Both the position numbers and the translations under genes were made by a program. Below, piece after piece: positions 21,686-34,806 of a DNA stretch of 64,000 nucleotides. Numbering within the stretch: the first letter of the stretch is position 1; every line of letters starts with the position of its first letter. The notes beneath the pieces were generated by a model. The model ran no database searches, was not told the DNA's origin, and saw nothing but the letters and a program-made list of their open reading frames with translations. Origin of the DNA: Cornus controversa (lineage: Eukaryota > Streptophyta > Magnoliopsida > Cornales > Cornaceae); NCBI GenBank assembly GCA_026545225.1, contig CM048845.1, positions 64,421,033 to 64,485,032 on the forward strand, in the 5' to 3' direction.

Positions 21686-24600
21686 TTACATTGAAAAACT
21701 CCGAAAGGCAAAATCATACACCGACTGTAAAAAGCTTTTAGAAGCCTTCTCTTCTGGCAACTTTAGAAGGTTCGCAACTTTTTCAAATCCTGCATGCTGA
21801 CTGTAATCTGTATAGTTTTCACTAGCTTCAGGTCTCATCTCCTGGCTGGAGAGTTTTGGCTTTGACAAAGCCCACTGCATTGCCCAGATGGTCAAAGGCC
21901 GCATGTAACACAAAGATCTATATTCGTCATCAGTGTTCCAGCCTTCTGGGGTTTGAAATGAACATCTGTAACCAATATTAACTGAGTTAACTATAAAATG
22001 ATAGTGTGTAGGGGTGGCAAATTGGGCGGGTTGGGCGGGTTTGGGTCGGGTCAAATATGGGCGGGTTGAATATGGGTTGTGACCCATATTCAACCCGTTG
22101 TTGCGGGTCAAATATGGGCGGGTTGAATATGGGTCGGGTCAACCCGTCAACCCATATTTGACCCGACTAGACACGACAGTAGGTAGGCGTCAAACACAAA
22201 AATGGAATGCACAAGGTCTATAATCAAACAAAAAAACTATAATTTGCTAATCATACTGATATTATTTATATGGTTTGTTTATTTTTGGGTGTTAGCAAAT
22301 TTTTTTTATTTTTTTTATCCAAGAGCTGATTGCGTAAAAGAATATAAGAATTTAATTGCAATCTAGTATTTAATTACATTTATGAATCTATAGTAAAAGA
22401 GAAAAAAGAGTATAGAGTCTCGAGTAACTTAGTCAGCATAAATTTTCTTTAAAAAAATCAAAACATAAGCAAACAATTATAATAAGTATTTCAATTGAAA
22501 AAGGTATTCAACACTAACTCAATTATATCTTCATAATTGGGCAATTTTAAAAATGACCTACCAAATCACAGAAACACATGGAATATAATTAAAATTAAAA
22601 CATTGAGAAAAGGTACTCAAACACAAAAATGGACTCTGTAGATAGAGAAAGGTGACTTTTGAAAATTCAATTATTCTTGTTTTTTAATACAAAATGAACT
22701 CTGTGCATAGGGGGAGAGAATGTGACTTTTGGATGAGTCTGGGTCTTTTGGAACTAATCAATAAAAATAAAAATACCGTTGAAAAAATAAAATATGTGAC
22801 CTTTCGATGAGTCATTTTTTTTTGGAATTAATAAAAAAAATCTAAAGAATGATGAATATATATATATATATATATATATATAATGCTCCAATGAAAATTG
22901 TTGTTGCACTATAAAGTTTGTGTCTAAATTATATATTCTTCTTATTTTTAATTAAGAAATTACAATGGTAAAATTCGACAATAATTACTAAAAAGAAAAA
23001 ATATTATTTTTAAAAAAATTGAATTCTTACTAAAATACTTTTTCAAAAAATATATATATATTGTCCAAGTATAGAGAGAGAAAGGGGAAGAGAGAGAGAG
23101 GTGGGATCGAAGAGAGAGAAAGGGAAGAGAGAGAGAGGTGGGATCGAAGAGAGAGAAAGGAAAGAGAGAGAGAGAAGTGAGATCAAAGAGAGAGAGAGGT
23201 TGGATAGAAGAGAGAAACTTTAATTCACATTTTGTTTTATGGGTGAAAGATGGGTTGAATTTGGGCACCCATATTCAACCCATATTCAACCCATCTAACC
23301 AGCTAATTAATTGGTTTATATTTATCCAACCCGTTTATGACCCGTATAAGAAAATAAGTCACCCATATCCATTTTTAACTGGGCGGATATGGGCGGGTTG
23401 GCGGGTTGACACCCAATTTGCCACCCCTAATAGTGTACATAGGTTGCTTAAATAAAGAAAAGAAACAAAGGCAAATAGAATACTACAAGTATAGAGTGTT
23501 TGTTCTCCCATTTAAATCGAACCAGTTCATGATATAGAACTCATGCTACTAGTCTGTAGTATAATATGTAGACATCATGACGATCACTTAGAGAAAATTT
23601 AGCAATCATGTATATATTGGAATGCTAAATTGTTACTGTCTAAAAAGGATGGGAAAAAATAAATAAAAAATAAAATTCAACCATGAACTAATTTAAAGTC
23701 CTGATAATATTGTACGGTTGTATTTGCCCTGGCATATCCTAATGCCGAATCTAACTATTGCAATCTGCTGACCTGTGTTACACAAAAGAGGGTATGATTC
23801 CTTCATGCAGCTGACTAGTGTAAATGATCTCCAACGTCTATTATTGGAAAAAAGAAAAAGAAAAGTGATTATACCAATACCAAGTTTTCATATTTACTCA
23901 TGATTATTACCTGCTCATGTTGATTTCTAGTATAAGGGAGGGGCAGTTAAAATGCAGGTTGCAAGTCTGTGATATTTGAAATTAAAATTATATAAAATGC
24001 AGATTGTAAAGGATACCTTAAAAAAGAACTGCTCGTCACATATTTGCATAATGGCTTTATGCTTGGTTACCAAGAAACCTGAAGATAATTTTAGGCCATT
24101 GCCCAATGCTGTTGCTCTCCATACAGAATACCGGGAGGGGAAGACCTGAGGCAGACCTCACCTCTGGTATTAATTTTGCAAGAAGTGTCTGCTCTCATAC
24201 TCAACCCCGTGTCCTCAGTCATGTCACAAGCTTTTACTATTGAACCAACCAATGGCCCCTTGTTTTTTAAGATAATATAATAGAGTGACTTCCTTCTTTG
24301 GTTCCTCAATTTCCTCTTCCTCAGAAATTTTAAGATATCTATGCAGAAATTCAGTTGATTATAGGCAAATATTTTGTGAGCAAGACGGAGGCAAGGGAAA
24401 GCAAAAATAAACAAGCTGCTCTGTCCATCCACTTCAACATTCCATTCTATATATTTATTTTATTTTTATTTTTTTCATTTGGAAGCATATAAGAGAGAAT
24501 AAGTCCCCTTCCACTTCTTTTTCCTTTCTTTCAGCAACTGAAGATATCACCAAGCTGAATATTTGAATCTGAACCTCATTCGGCTCAAAACCACTTGCTA

Positions 24601-27600
24601 CTAACATAGCTTTTATAATCTATGTTAAATATTTGAAAAAACTAGATCATTGGTGTCTGTGATTGGAGAAATTCTTAGATAGTCCTGGACCATAGGCCAC
24701 TTGGTGGTCCAGGCCAATCAAAACCCATATTCATATTTCTTTGTAATATCTCATTAAACTCTTATGACTTCATTTTTCTTAGTTGGAGAGTTTTGATTGG
24801 ACTCAACCGCATGGTCTAGCATTATCTAATAATTTCTCCTGTGAATGGGTAGTGCAGAAACTTTCTTTTCCAAAAACTATTTGTTTTCCCATTTTCGGTT
24901 CTGTTGTTCAATTTATTGTTCAAAAGGAAAATGAAATAGAATACACTACTGATTTCCTATATCTTTTGGATTTAGTACACGATGGACTAAGAACAAGGGA
25001 CCAGAACCGACACACCTGCCCACCCACAGGCACACAAACAGATATTGACAGTGTTTTACTGACCTGGGTTTAAGTTGAAATGAAACAGCCAATTTCAGAT
25101 TACAAAGGGTTAACTATCCCAGCTTACTGAATAGATTGAGAGAACGTTGAAGGAGAAAGAAGAACTCACCCAAGGCCCTTCTCGGACCAGGCTGTTTCAT
25201 AGATACCAACAGCAGTCTGAAAACCCATTTCTACCATGTCTTCATGAATCATAGCAGCAGCAACAGAATATGTAACTCCTGCCCAAATTTCCCTCGACTG
25301 CATCGCTGACATATCAACTCTTCCATCTGGTAGCATCCCATTAACTGCCCCACGCATCCCTCCCATCAACTTTAACACATTGAAATGGTAAACTTTCTCA
25401 AGTGCACTTCTTACCTTGTCTTCGTCAACAATTGGCAAAAGACCACTTGCTCTTGCATACCTATGAAGTATCTTGAAACTGAGTACATGCTTATACTGGT
25501 TTAAAAAAAAAGTGATATACCAATAAGAATGAAATTTAATGCAAAATCTCTGAACCATATAAAGGTATGCAAGGACTCGTACAATCTGGCTTCATTTGTT
25601 TCAAGGGGTATCTGTGCTATTGGATGAAATGCAAAATGTCTGAACCATATAAAGGTATGCAAAGACTTGTACAATCCGGCTTCATTTGTTTCAATAAAAG
25701 AATATATCAAGGGGTATCTGTGCTGTTAAATAAACAGCGTATCAAAGAAAATTTAATATTGAAAAGTGTTACGACAAACAGTCACGAACCAAGCACAATC
25801 ACGAAACACGACAGAAAACGAAACAAACACTACACACACAAAACACAAGAATTTACGTGATTCGGCGATATGCCTACGTCCACGACAAAGATCCGATGAA
25901 AGTTTTCACTATTCGAAAATCAGGAGATTACAAGTTTCAACCCCAAACCCTAGCTCTCGCTCTCTCACTCTTTTTCTGCATTTTCGGTATTTTCTGTCTT
26001 CATCCCACTCCAAACCCTAGATGCCCTTATATACCAGGCTACAAGAGAGTCCCAAACAAGGTCCAAAACCCGTAAGCAAAAAACAAGTCATAAAATTTTT
26101 CGGGTCAAAATTCGGGCCACAACATAACAAAAAGAATTTTTTTTGAAGAAATGACATATTGTTTACATAATTGGCTTTTCTGTCCGGCTTATTTACCAAA
26201 AAAGGGATCATTCTAAAAGGAAAAAAAAAATAAGAGAGGGAGAGAGAAGAAAAAAGGAAACTTCCATCATTATGCATATTGTTTTTTTAAGCTGTATACC
26301 CACATAGCGGCAAGGCAGTATCATGTCCCACCAACATCACTAGTTATGCTGCACGGGTGCCACACAAGCACTTATAGGAGGAATGCATGGCTACATGACA
26401 TGCTGCATGCTTTGTTTGCTTGTCTTTATCAATTTGTGTATATTAGTCTGGAATATAGTAGAGAAGGGGGAAACATTTTAGATCATTATGGCATCTTGTA
26501 AATATTTTAGATCCTTGCAAAGATTGACATAGTCTTTGACTGAAGAGTTGAGATACCTATATTTGCTGCCACCAAGTTCCCATTGTAAATGTCTTCATAG
26601 GGAGTCTAATTATTCTCTAATCAACAAGAGTGTACCTAAATGCGTAAGTGAGCAATCCCAAGGGTAAGTAATTAGATGAGGGCCATGAGAACAGTAGCAA
26701 GGAGGCATGAGAGTGTTGGCACAAGCTGCACACTGTAATTCCAACCAAGGACTTATCAAATGGTGTGCTGCACGGTTGTAGCTGGAGTTGGGTGAAACAC
26801 TAGATTCTTGAAGGTATAAAGCTAGTCCAACTTCAAGCAAGTTGGTATTAGAGCAGCTTGTGTCTTCACAGGGGCTGTGCTTTTGAAGAGGACTTGTTTC
26901 TACACGGGAAATTGTTGTAGAGATGAAGTGAGAAGGTGGCATAGGAGCGTTGCCAAAGGAAGAACTTTGTCCATTGAACAAGTCTTACAGGGAGCTTCAC
27001 TATGAAGCAATGACATGGCACAGTATTACAAGGCTAGGTAAGATGGGACCTGGGGGAGTAATTTAGAAGAAGGTACAATCACAAAGTTATCAAGCTCTAT
27101 AGGAGGCCTTATGTCAAGGTGGAAGAAGAGGAGCGAGGATAGGGTCCTAGAGACAAATGACAGATAATTTGCCACTTATCCCCACTAGAACATGTAGAAT
27201 ATGAAGAAAAAAGACTTGAAGAACCTTTAGTATGTTTCTCCAGAATTGATACTCTATGGATTAGAAGCATGATGGACACCAAAAGCACTTACCTATGTAA
27301 GCAAAAGTTAGAAGAAGTGGAAGTTTAAGATGAGGCAAATGAAGTATCGAGTTGAGCCATCAAATGATGGAAGAGTCTGAACCTCCTTCCAAGTAAGATC
27401 AGCAGTATTGAGATTGTTAGGATTAGGTATGGCCTTGGAAATCTCAGGCATATGAGTATGTGACTTGAAGTGTACCACCTTGTCTAGATGACCATGAAGT
27501 TTCCAACAGTGACACCAAGTGTGCCTCGTCTTCCCGCAAAAATTACACTTCAGTCAGTCCTCAAAATTACATTATTGTCAGTGAGCTTAATCTATCATTT

Positions 27601-30600
27601 TTTAAGGGTACTGACCAAGGCAGGTCGATCTTGATTCAAGGTACGGAGAATAGCATTTCTACTTTCCTTTTGCTAAATATATCCATGTATCTTGTCCAAA
27701 GTATTCATTCAGGAAAACATAGGTTCTTGTTGACCCAACTCAAAAATATAAGAGAAAAAACTGGTATTTCTACTATGAGAAATTCTTCAGTGCAACAGTG
27801 GTACCATGTCATGTGGTATCAGTATCACCAACTAAGTATATCTCGTCATATAAGTAAAAATGCATCTATTTGAGCTGGCCTATAACTACGTGTTAGCATT
27901 CAATTAGTCAATGATACCATGTCATTGGTATCACCATTGTATTAAAGTTTTTTTACTACTAGAATGACTATAGGATTGGTGATAGCTCAACTCACAAGAA
28001 AAGAAGAGAAACATATAAGACATCACCAGCAAATCAGTTCATGACATGAAGATAAACACCATAATTACTTGGCACCCACTCACCAGTGTCCAGCCAATTG
28101 ATCAGCCTGAATAGATGAACTTGAGCTTCGACCACTATTGTCATAATTAAAGTAGGAACCATTCCATAACTTTCCATATACAGCCTTTGCCTTCTGAAAC
28201 TTTAACCAGAAGTAATTAGCAGATGCAATATCACCGACTTCACGAGCCATGGCTGAAGCAGCTTGGAGGGCTGCCACCCAGAGACCACCACAATACGCGC
28301 TTACACCTGTGACGGTCCATGCATCATATGTTTGATCAGGGAATCCTTCATTCTCAATCATCCCATCACCATCCTTATCAAACTGATCCATATAAGCCAT
28401 GGCAACATACACTGAGGGCCAAACAGCTCGTGCAAAACTTTTATCACCAGTGGCAACCACGTCTCTGTAAACTTGAAGAACAAATTTAGAGTTCAAGTCT
28501 TTCCATCTGTCTGTATTGAAAAAGTTGTATGCATTTACTTCAAACCATGGATCATTAAGTCCAATATCATGCGGAACAGCCCCAAGAACCTTCCTTGGGA
28601 CCCACTTTCCATCACTCAGAATTTTCATTCTTCTTGGATCATGCATCATTACTGCAGATGCAATGTCTCTTTGGATACTGAGTTCAAGTTTTGGGAACAG
28701 CATGAGTAGCGCATAAGATGAATAGAAATGAACATCATATGTGTTCCACATGTGATATTCAATCCCTTCAAGACAGAGGAACTGACCAATGTTCTCTTCA
28801 CCATCTTCAAGTAAATGGGGTCCAAAAGCAGAATTTGATGTTACTGGAGTGTGAATTTTCTCAAGTACAGATGTCATCCTTTCAAGAATGTCAATAGAGG
28901 TGTCATTTTGATGGTCCATCTTAACTGTTTCTTTAAACTCTGATCTGGATCTATCAAGGGAAAATTTTCTGTCTTTAATGGTTATTAGGCTCTGCATTGG
29001 AAGGGATCCATCTGCAAAAAGGAAAAGTGATATTTTAGACTGAAACAAGATTTCCTGCCAAAGGATTCTGAGATCCATAAGTACCTGTCCAGATTGTTCC
29101 CCCTGCATTAAGATAATAGAGTTCATTGAAAAGAGTGATTGGGTACCTGAGTAAAAATTTCATACTGTTTAGAATTTATTTCAGAAGTTCAATGAACTTG
29201 TACATATGTTCAGCTTCAGAACTTGTTTTCATCTCACCATTCAGGAAGTCGTTTATCTTCAAGAATTGGTATTTGCCATGCTTCAATCTGGGATTCCCAA
29301 TGGACATGGTCTAGTTACAAAGGAATCACAACAAGAAACATTTAGATTACTTTACCTGCCAAAACATTCAAAGTGCATTTCATTATGGAAACAGTAGCGG
29401 TCCACTTCCAAGGGCCATGTATGATGCAACTAGGTTCGAAAGTTAAAATACAGATTCTCCTTACAAGTGTAATATTAAATAAATGAGAACTAAAAAGGGC
29501 ATATGGATTTGGACAAGGTAAATTATTCACAGGTACAAGGACGGCTTTTTAGTAAAAGGTTGCAGCCAGGACAAATTCATAAAAAAATTCTCCAGCCTTG
29601 TTTCTCCGTCATGGCATGAGACTACTAAAAGGTGAAAGGCTGGGATTAGGTTAAATTTCATAAAAGCATCCTGGGTTATTTTGCTAACAATTGGACAAGA
29701 ATGTTTCCGCCAACCTCTACGTCACAAGGCAACAAAATCCAAGCAAAAATGGGAAACAGAGTGACCCCCCCACAAATAGCTGACAGTTTTCATGATTTTT
29801 AAACCCTTAGAATTACAATTTAATCTAGTGAACTTTACCGAGAATAGCATCGTGTGCAATACTTGCCGCAGCTTCCCCACAAGTGCCATAAAATCTTGTA
29901 TAGCGCCTGTGAAAATTTTTCATTAAGATCATCTCATACTTCTGCAAGAACATTTCTTACAGTACTGTAGGGGTAATATGCCACCCACCTGTTGTAAGTC
30001 TTTCCACTAGTAAATCGTACTTCTGGGCATGACCATGCCAATGAGAATGTAACAGTGTGGACTGTACCAGCAGGAAGAGTCAAAGAAGCTGCTATGGCAG
30101 CTCCAACCGATGATCCTGGTTCTGAAGGTATCGGAGTTCCACTGTGCTTAAGGCGGTCAAATGACCCATGCTATCAGAAAAATGAAAAAGTACTGAGATT
30201 TATGAGAGAATGATTGAGTAATAAATAGGAGAAGAGGTCTGATCCCTTTTGAGTGTGTGTTCATAAAATAGTTGCAGATATAGCTTCTCTTTGTAATCAG
30301 ATTCCCAGGTTTTATCCTCACATGTCACGATGCAGTAATGCAACACATCAAGTCTCAATGTTGTCTACCAGAATTCCCTTTTTTTTTTTAATCCTGTCTA
30401 GTAATTAAAATTATGTTGAATTAATCAGTGTCCCTCTACCAGTAATGACCAACAAACTCCACCCCTTCCCCCATCACCCCCAAATCCAATGCCTTGGTTT
30501 TTGCACCATGTCTTTTCCTTAGTTTATTAGTTTAGGGCTTATTATATATTTCCTGTACTGTATATGATGTATTGTGATACGATTGAATAATACAGAAAGT

Positions 30601-33600
30601 TCTTCTCTTCTTTACTGCTCGCTTATTGTTTGCACAAATCTTAACAAACCCAATGATGTATGTACAGAGGAGGAGCCACATCCATAATAACCATAACTAA
30701 TTAATAGAAATAATCGAAATTTTCAACAAAAGGCTCCTGACAAGGCGACATGTGGAAAATAGAGATAGAATAACACGGAACTGAAAAAGAGTCTACAAGT
30801 AAAATGCCAAAGAATTAATTCTCCCTTAAACATCAACATGTCGGATTTTGTATTGAAATGATGATGATAAACTTTGACATTCTAAAGTAAGAAAACATCA
30901 CAGAGAATATTGGCATGAACAAAAAGACTAGTTGGGCAAAAGAAAAAGATGTCACATCGTTCGAGCCCCATAGTGGGCATTTGTGGGTGTGTGTGTGAGG
31001 ATTTACCTAACCAAAAAAAAAAAGATGTCACATACTTTGGTCAAACACTTCCTGAGTCGGAATGATCAAGCAGATACATTTTATACACCAATATCAACAT
31101 ACATGGCTCTTGAGTCTAGAAACATTTAGTCAACTCTTATTTGTCATTCCAACACCCCCAACCCCACCCACTGGTAAAAAAAAATAAAAAATGAAAGAAC
31201 AAATGTTTCTAGAATCAAGAAAAGTTTTCAAGTCAAGTCTCATTAGTGTGGCCAATCCTTGTTTCATCATATAACAAATGTTGATTTAACTCAAGGGGAA
31301 CTGATTGAACTTGGATTATTACAGAATCTGAATGGTGTGCCTAGGAAGCAACCGGGTAGAAGGATCAAAAACATGAAACCCACAATGATTGCATGAACAA
31401 CCAATCACTTTCTTTTCAAGCCCTAAAAAAAGTGAGAAAGAAGGAGATACTACCATTCATATATGATGATACTGCTAATTGCATGAAGGTGGGTAGAAAA
31501 TTTCGGAAAATAGAAAAGGACAATGCATTTGTTCCTCTGCTAGAAGTAGATCAGAGGAAACTGCATTTGTTCCTTTTCCTTTTATAAATAAAAACTCATT
31601 TAGGTAATGAAAAAAAAAAAATCTGATTTAAGACGTCATATGAAGCATAGACATAATAGAAAATGGAAATAAACTTCCAAAATCTGATTCACAATCTGAT
31701 TGGTTTAACTCTTTAACATTTTGGGACTGTAAATTGGTCAAATAAATTTTATTTCAAATATGAAGCGTAACTCAACCATATGCATGTCTATTTTATTATA
31801 GACCATGGAAAGGACTAACAAAAGGTACTATTTGATCCTCACCAAGACAAAAGGTATTATTTGATGAACTTCATAGAACACATTTGAGATATTTTACATT
31901 TGACTCATTTCTGTACTTTACACAGTTAATGATACATCAGTGGCATTTAAAAATATTGTAAATTCTATGGTTCTTATTAGAAAATCATTTAAAAAAGGAC
32001 CTAATTTATGACGACAATACCATAATATTTGGATTCAATATTCATGTTTTGTACATAGTTTATCAAACTGATTATTGAAATGTAGGAAACCATTGAATGG
32101 TATATCATATAATTTCAAACTCCTGTACTTGTATGAATTAGTTTTATAACTATCTAGACATATTGTTTATGCTGATCAACTTCACATTTTTTTTAAATAT
32201 ACAGGAAATCTGAAAGACTCCGATCTTTTTTATTTGAATCTCATTTTGGGTTACATGGTTTAAAACTCTTAAAATATAATTACCACAAATTTTACAAATG
32301 GAAGAAAAAAAAAAAATTTCCCCTTTGTGTCTGCCTTCCAGATTTTGCACAAAAGGCAAAAGAACCCACAGTAATTATTGTACAAGGGAGAAAAACAGAC
32401 TCCATAATTTACAAACATAGAAGAATGGAGGAGACCAACTAACCTCTTTAATTTCATGCCACATATCTTTTGCTGTGATTCCATGGGAGTTCCCAGAAAT
32501 CAAGAAGCAAGGGCACTCTGAGACATGAACTGCATCTGTCTCTTCAGCAGCAATGGCAAAAGTCACAGGAGGGTGGCCATTCGCAGTTCTGAAAGAATGC
32601 AAACTTGCATTAGAAAAAAATGTGCAGCAATCAAATAAACAGAAAATATCAATTAACTGATAAAATCAAGGAACAAGAAATTTCTGTTTTATACAGGAAA
32701 GGAAATGAACTTGCTTGTGATGCAGAAGTACTCCATGCACACCATCTTTCACCCTAATAAGTGTCAACACACCGCAAGTCATATTAAATCATTAAATAAA
32801 GTTAGATTTGAAATGTTAGGATGCATTGAGAGATGCATTATGTAAAAATACTAATGTGATATACTAAGTATGTTATCTGCCAGAAAGATGAAACTCCAAA
32901 CCAGTAATCAAAATCTAATTAAACTAGAAATTTTCATATAATATTGAAAAGTCCTGTGGGAATATTCTTACATCATCTTTGAATTGAAGTGATGACCAGA
33001 AAATTCTGAGATCCCGCCCACCGAGTTCTGGACACAAAAAATTAATCTAGTAAGTTGAGCTATCAATTTTCATTGAACTTGCTAACATTCAGTGCTTAAC
33101 CTTCACTTAATGGAGATTCCCATGCCACCCCCAACCCGAAAACCTAAAATTGCCGTATTGTACACACCGTCACTTAATACGAAATATTAAGCACTTAATG
33201 AGAATACATTATGCTGTATATTTGAAAGAAGTCCACAGAATTAACTTCCAAAAAAAAGAAAAAAGAGTCCACAGAATTCATTCACAACAGACTACTAAAA
33301 GGAGCAATACAGACACTTAATTATGGATCACCCATTGGATGAGTTTAAAGAACGAGTATGCAAAAACCAAATATTTTAACTTACAGCCCATGTGAAAAGC
33401 AAGGAGACATCCGCAGCAGTCTTTCCTGAATTAGAAAGCTGTAAGAAATATATGGAGAACAGCTTAGGACCAACACTCAATGGAGAAAACAAATCATTAT
33501 CAAATTGAGTTTCTCATTTTCTTTCCATACTGTGAATGTAAATACTGCTGCAGGGAAGCTGCTCTCCTTATAATTATGCGGAATAAATGGTGAAATCTGA

Positions 33601-34775
33601 CGACAGACAATATTGAGTTCTTCATCAGGTTGACCTGCATCAAAAAAATTGAAGAGGATCACCCAAAAATACAGGGTCCATCAATGTTATGAGTTTTATA
33701 AGCCAACAACTTTCTAATTTTGAATACCCTCATATACAGTCCAAGCCCTTGGAAACAAAGCATGATATGTACATCTTTCTCCATCGAGGTTCCAATCCCA
33801 GGATCCAATGCCTGAACTTGTACTTTCTCTGCATATCGAGTTATTATTAATAAAATTTGATTGCTTCTGTTGCATTAATGATTAAACTTATGCAAGGAAG
33901 TTCATATGATATTTCTCATTATTTGTGCATGATGTATAATATTAGATAAAAAATTGATAGTAATATCTTGGAGAATGAGATATCAAATTACTTGGCGACT
34001 TACTTGATCAACTCTGGACTCTTCGCGCATAACACAGTAGAATATTTGTTGCCATTTGGGCGTGAAACAAAAACCTGGATGAGGTAAGGGCACCAATATA
34101 TCTTCAAAATTTTTGGAAAGGAACATTTAAAAAAATGTTATTTTTTTTCCAGTAGGGACTTTTTATTACAATATCAAGCTCTTTGACAGATTAACTCAAC
34201 CTGCCGCCAAAAAATGAAAAGTTGTCCACGTCTAAGGCTTAAACCATCAAGAAAATGAAATATACTGCAAATATCGAAGTTTAGATTCATCTGGCAGAAC
34301 TTGTAACTTCTGTTAAATTTTCTTTAAAAAACAAATAGGTGAAAATAGTAGATGCGGCAGGTTCAAAAATAAATGACAAGAATATGCATGATTACTCAAT
34401 TCTATATGCTGACAGCATGCTTAAATATCACACACACATGACATAATATATAGCATGTGATTGTGTATATTAATAAATTGAAAGAGAAGATCTGCTGATT
34501 CTGTTGTCATTTCTCAATTTAATTTTTCCATTGAGTGGGGTGGGGAACTTGGGGAGGGGTTGAGTGGGTGGGGATCAGGTACAGACCTACCAAAGGCCCA
34601 GTGGGGGCATCCCACCCCACTGGGCCCTTGGTTATTTATATTACCATGTATGATTTTTGTTAAAAATTTAAAATTGCCCTCAGGCCCCCCACTCATTTTT
34701 TGAAATACTGCACTAATCCTATATATTCTTGCCCCCGGTAATTTTTTTGGATCCAAAACATAGTAAAGTAATCAG

Positions 34776-34806
<31 letters not shown>

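Larger units (their letters stand above)
22009..23429. mobile_element. hAT-like non-autonomous DNA transposon in the last intron
   Basis: Perfect 18-bp terminal inverted repeats, TAGGGGTGGCAAATTGGG and its complement, bound 1421 bp. They are flanked by near-identical 8-bp duplications (ATAGTGTG 22001-22008, ATAGTGTA 23430-23437), which fits the hAT superfamily. Subterminal regions are packed with inverted and direct GGGCGGGTTGAATATGGGT-type repeats that can fold. There is no transposase. Its left end is 43 bases from the first base of the final coding exon of the glucosylceramidase gene. Confidence 0.88.

Noticed and set aside
26610-26981. Minus-strand 123-codon ORF
   Set aside because: No recognisable domain. 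It overlaps a degenerate copia region with a primer-site-like motif, so a host gene is unlikely.
28473-28716. Plus-strand ORFs inside 28473-28716
   Set aside because: Antisense shadows of the large conserved exon 17 of the glucosylceramidase.
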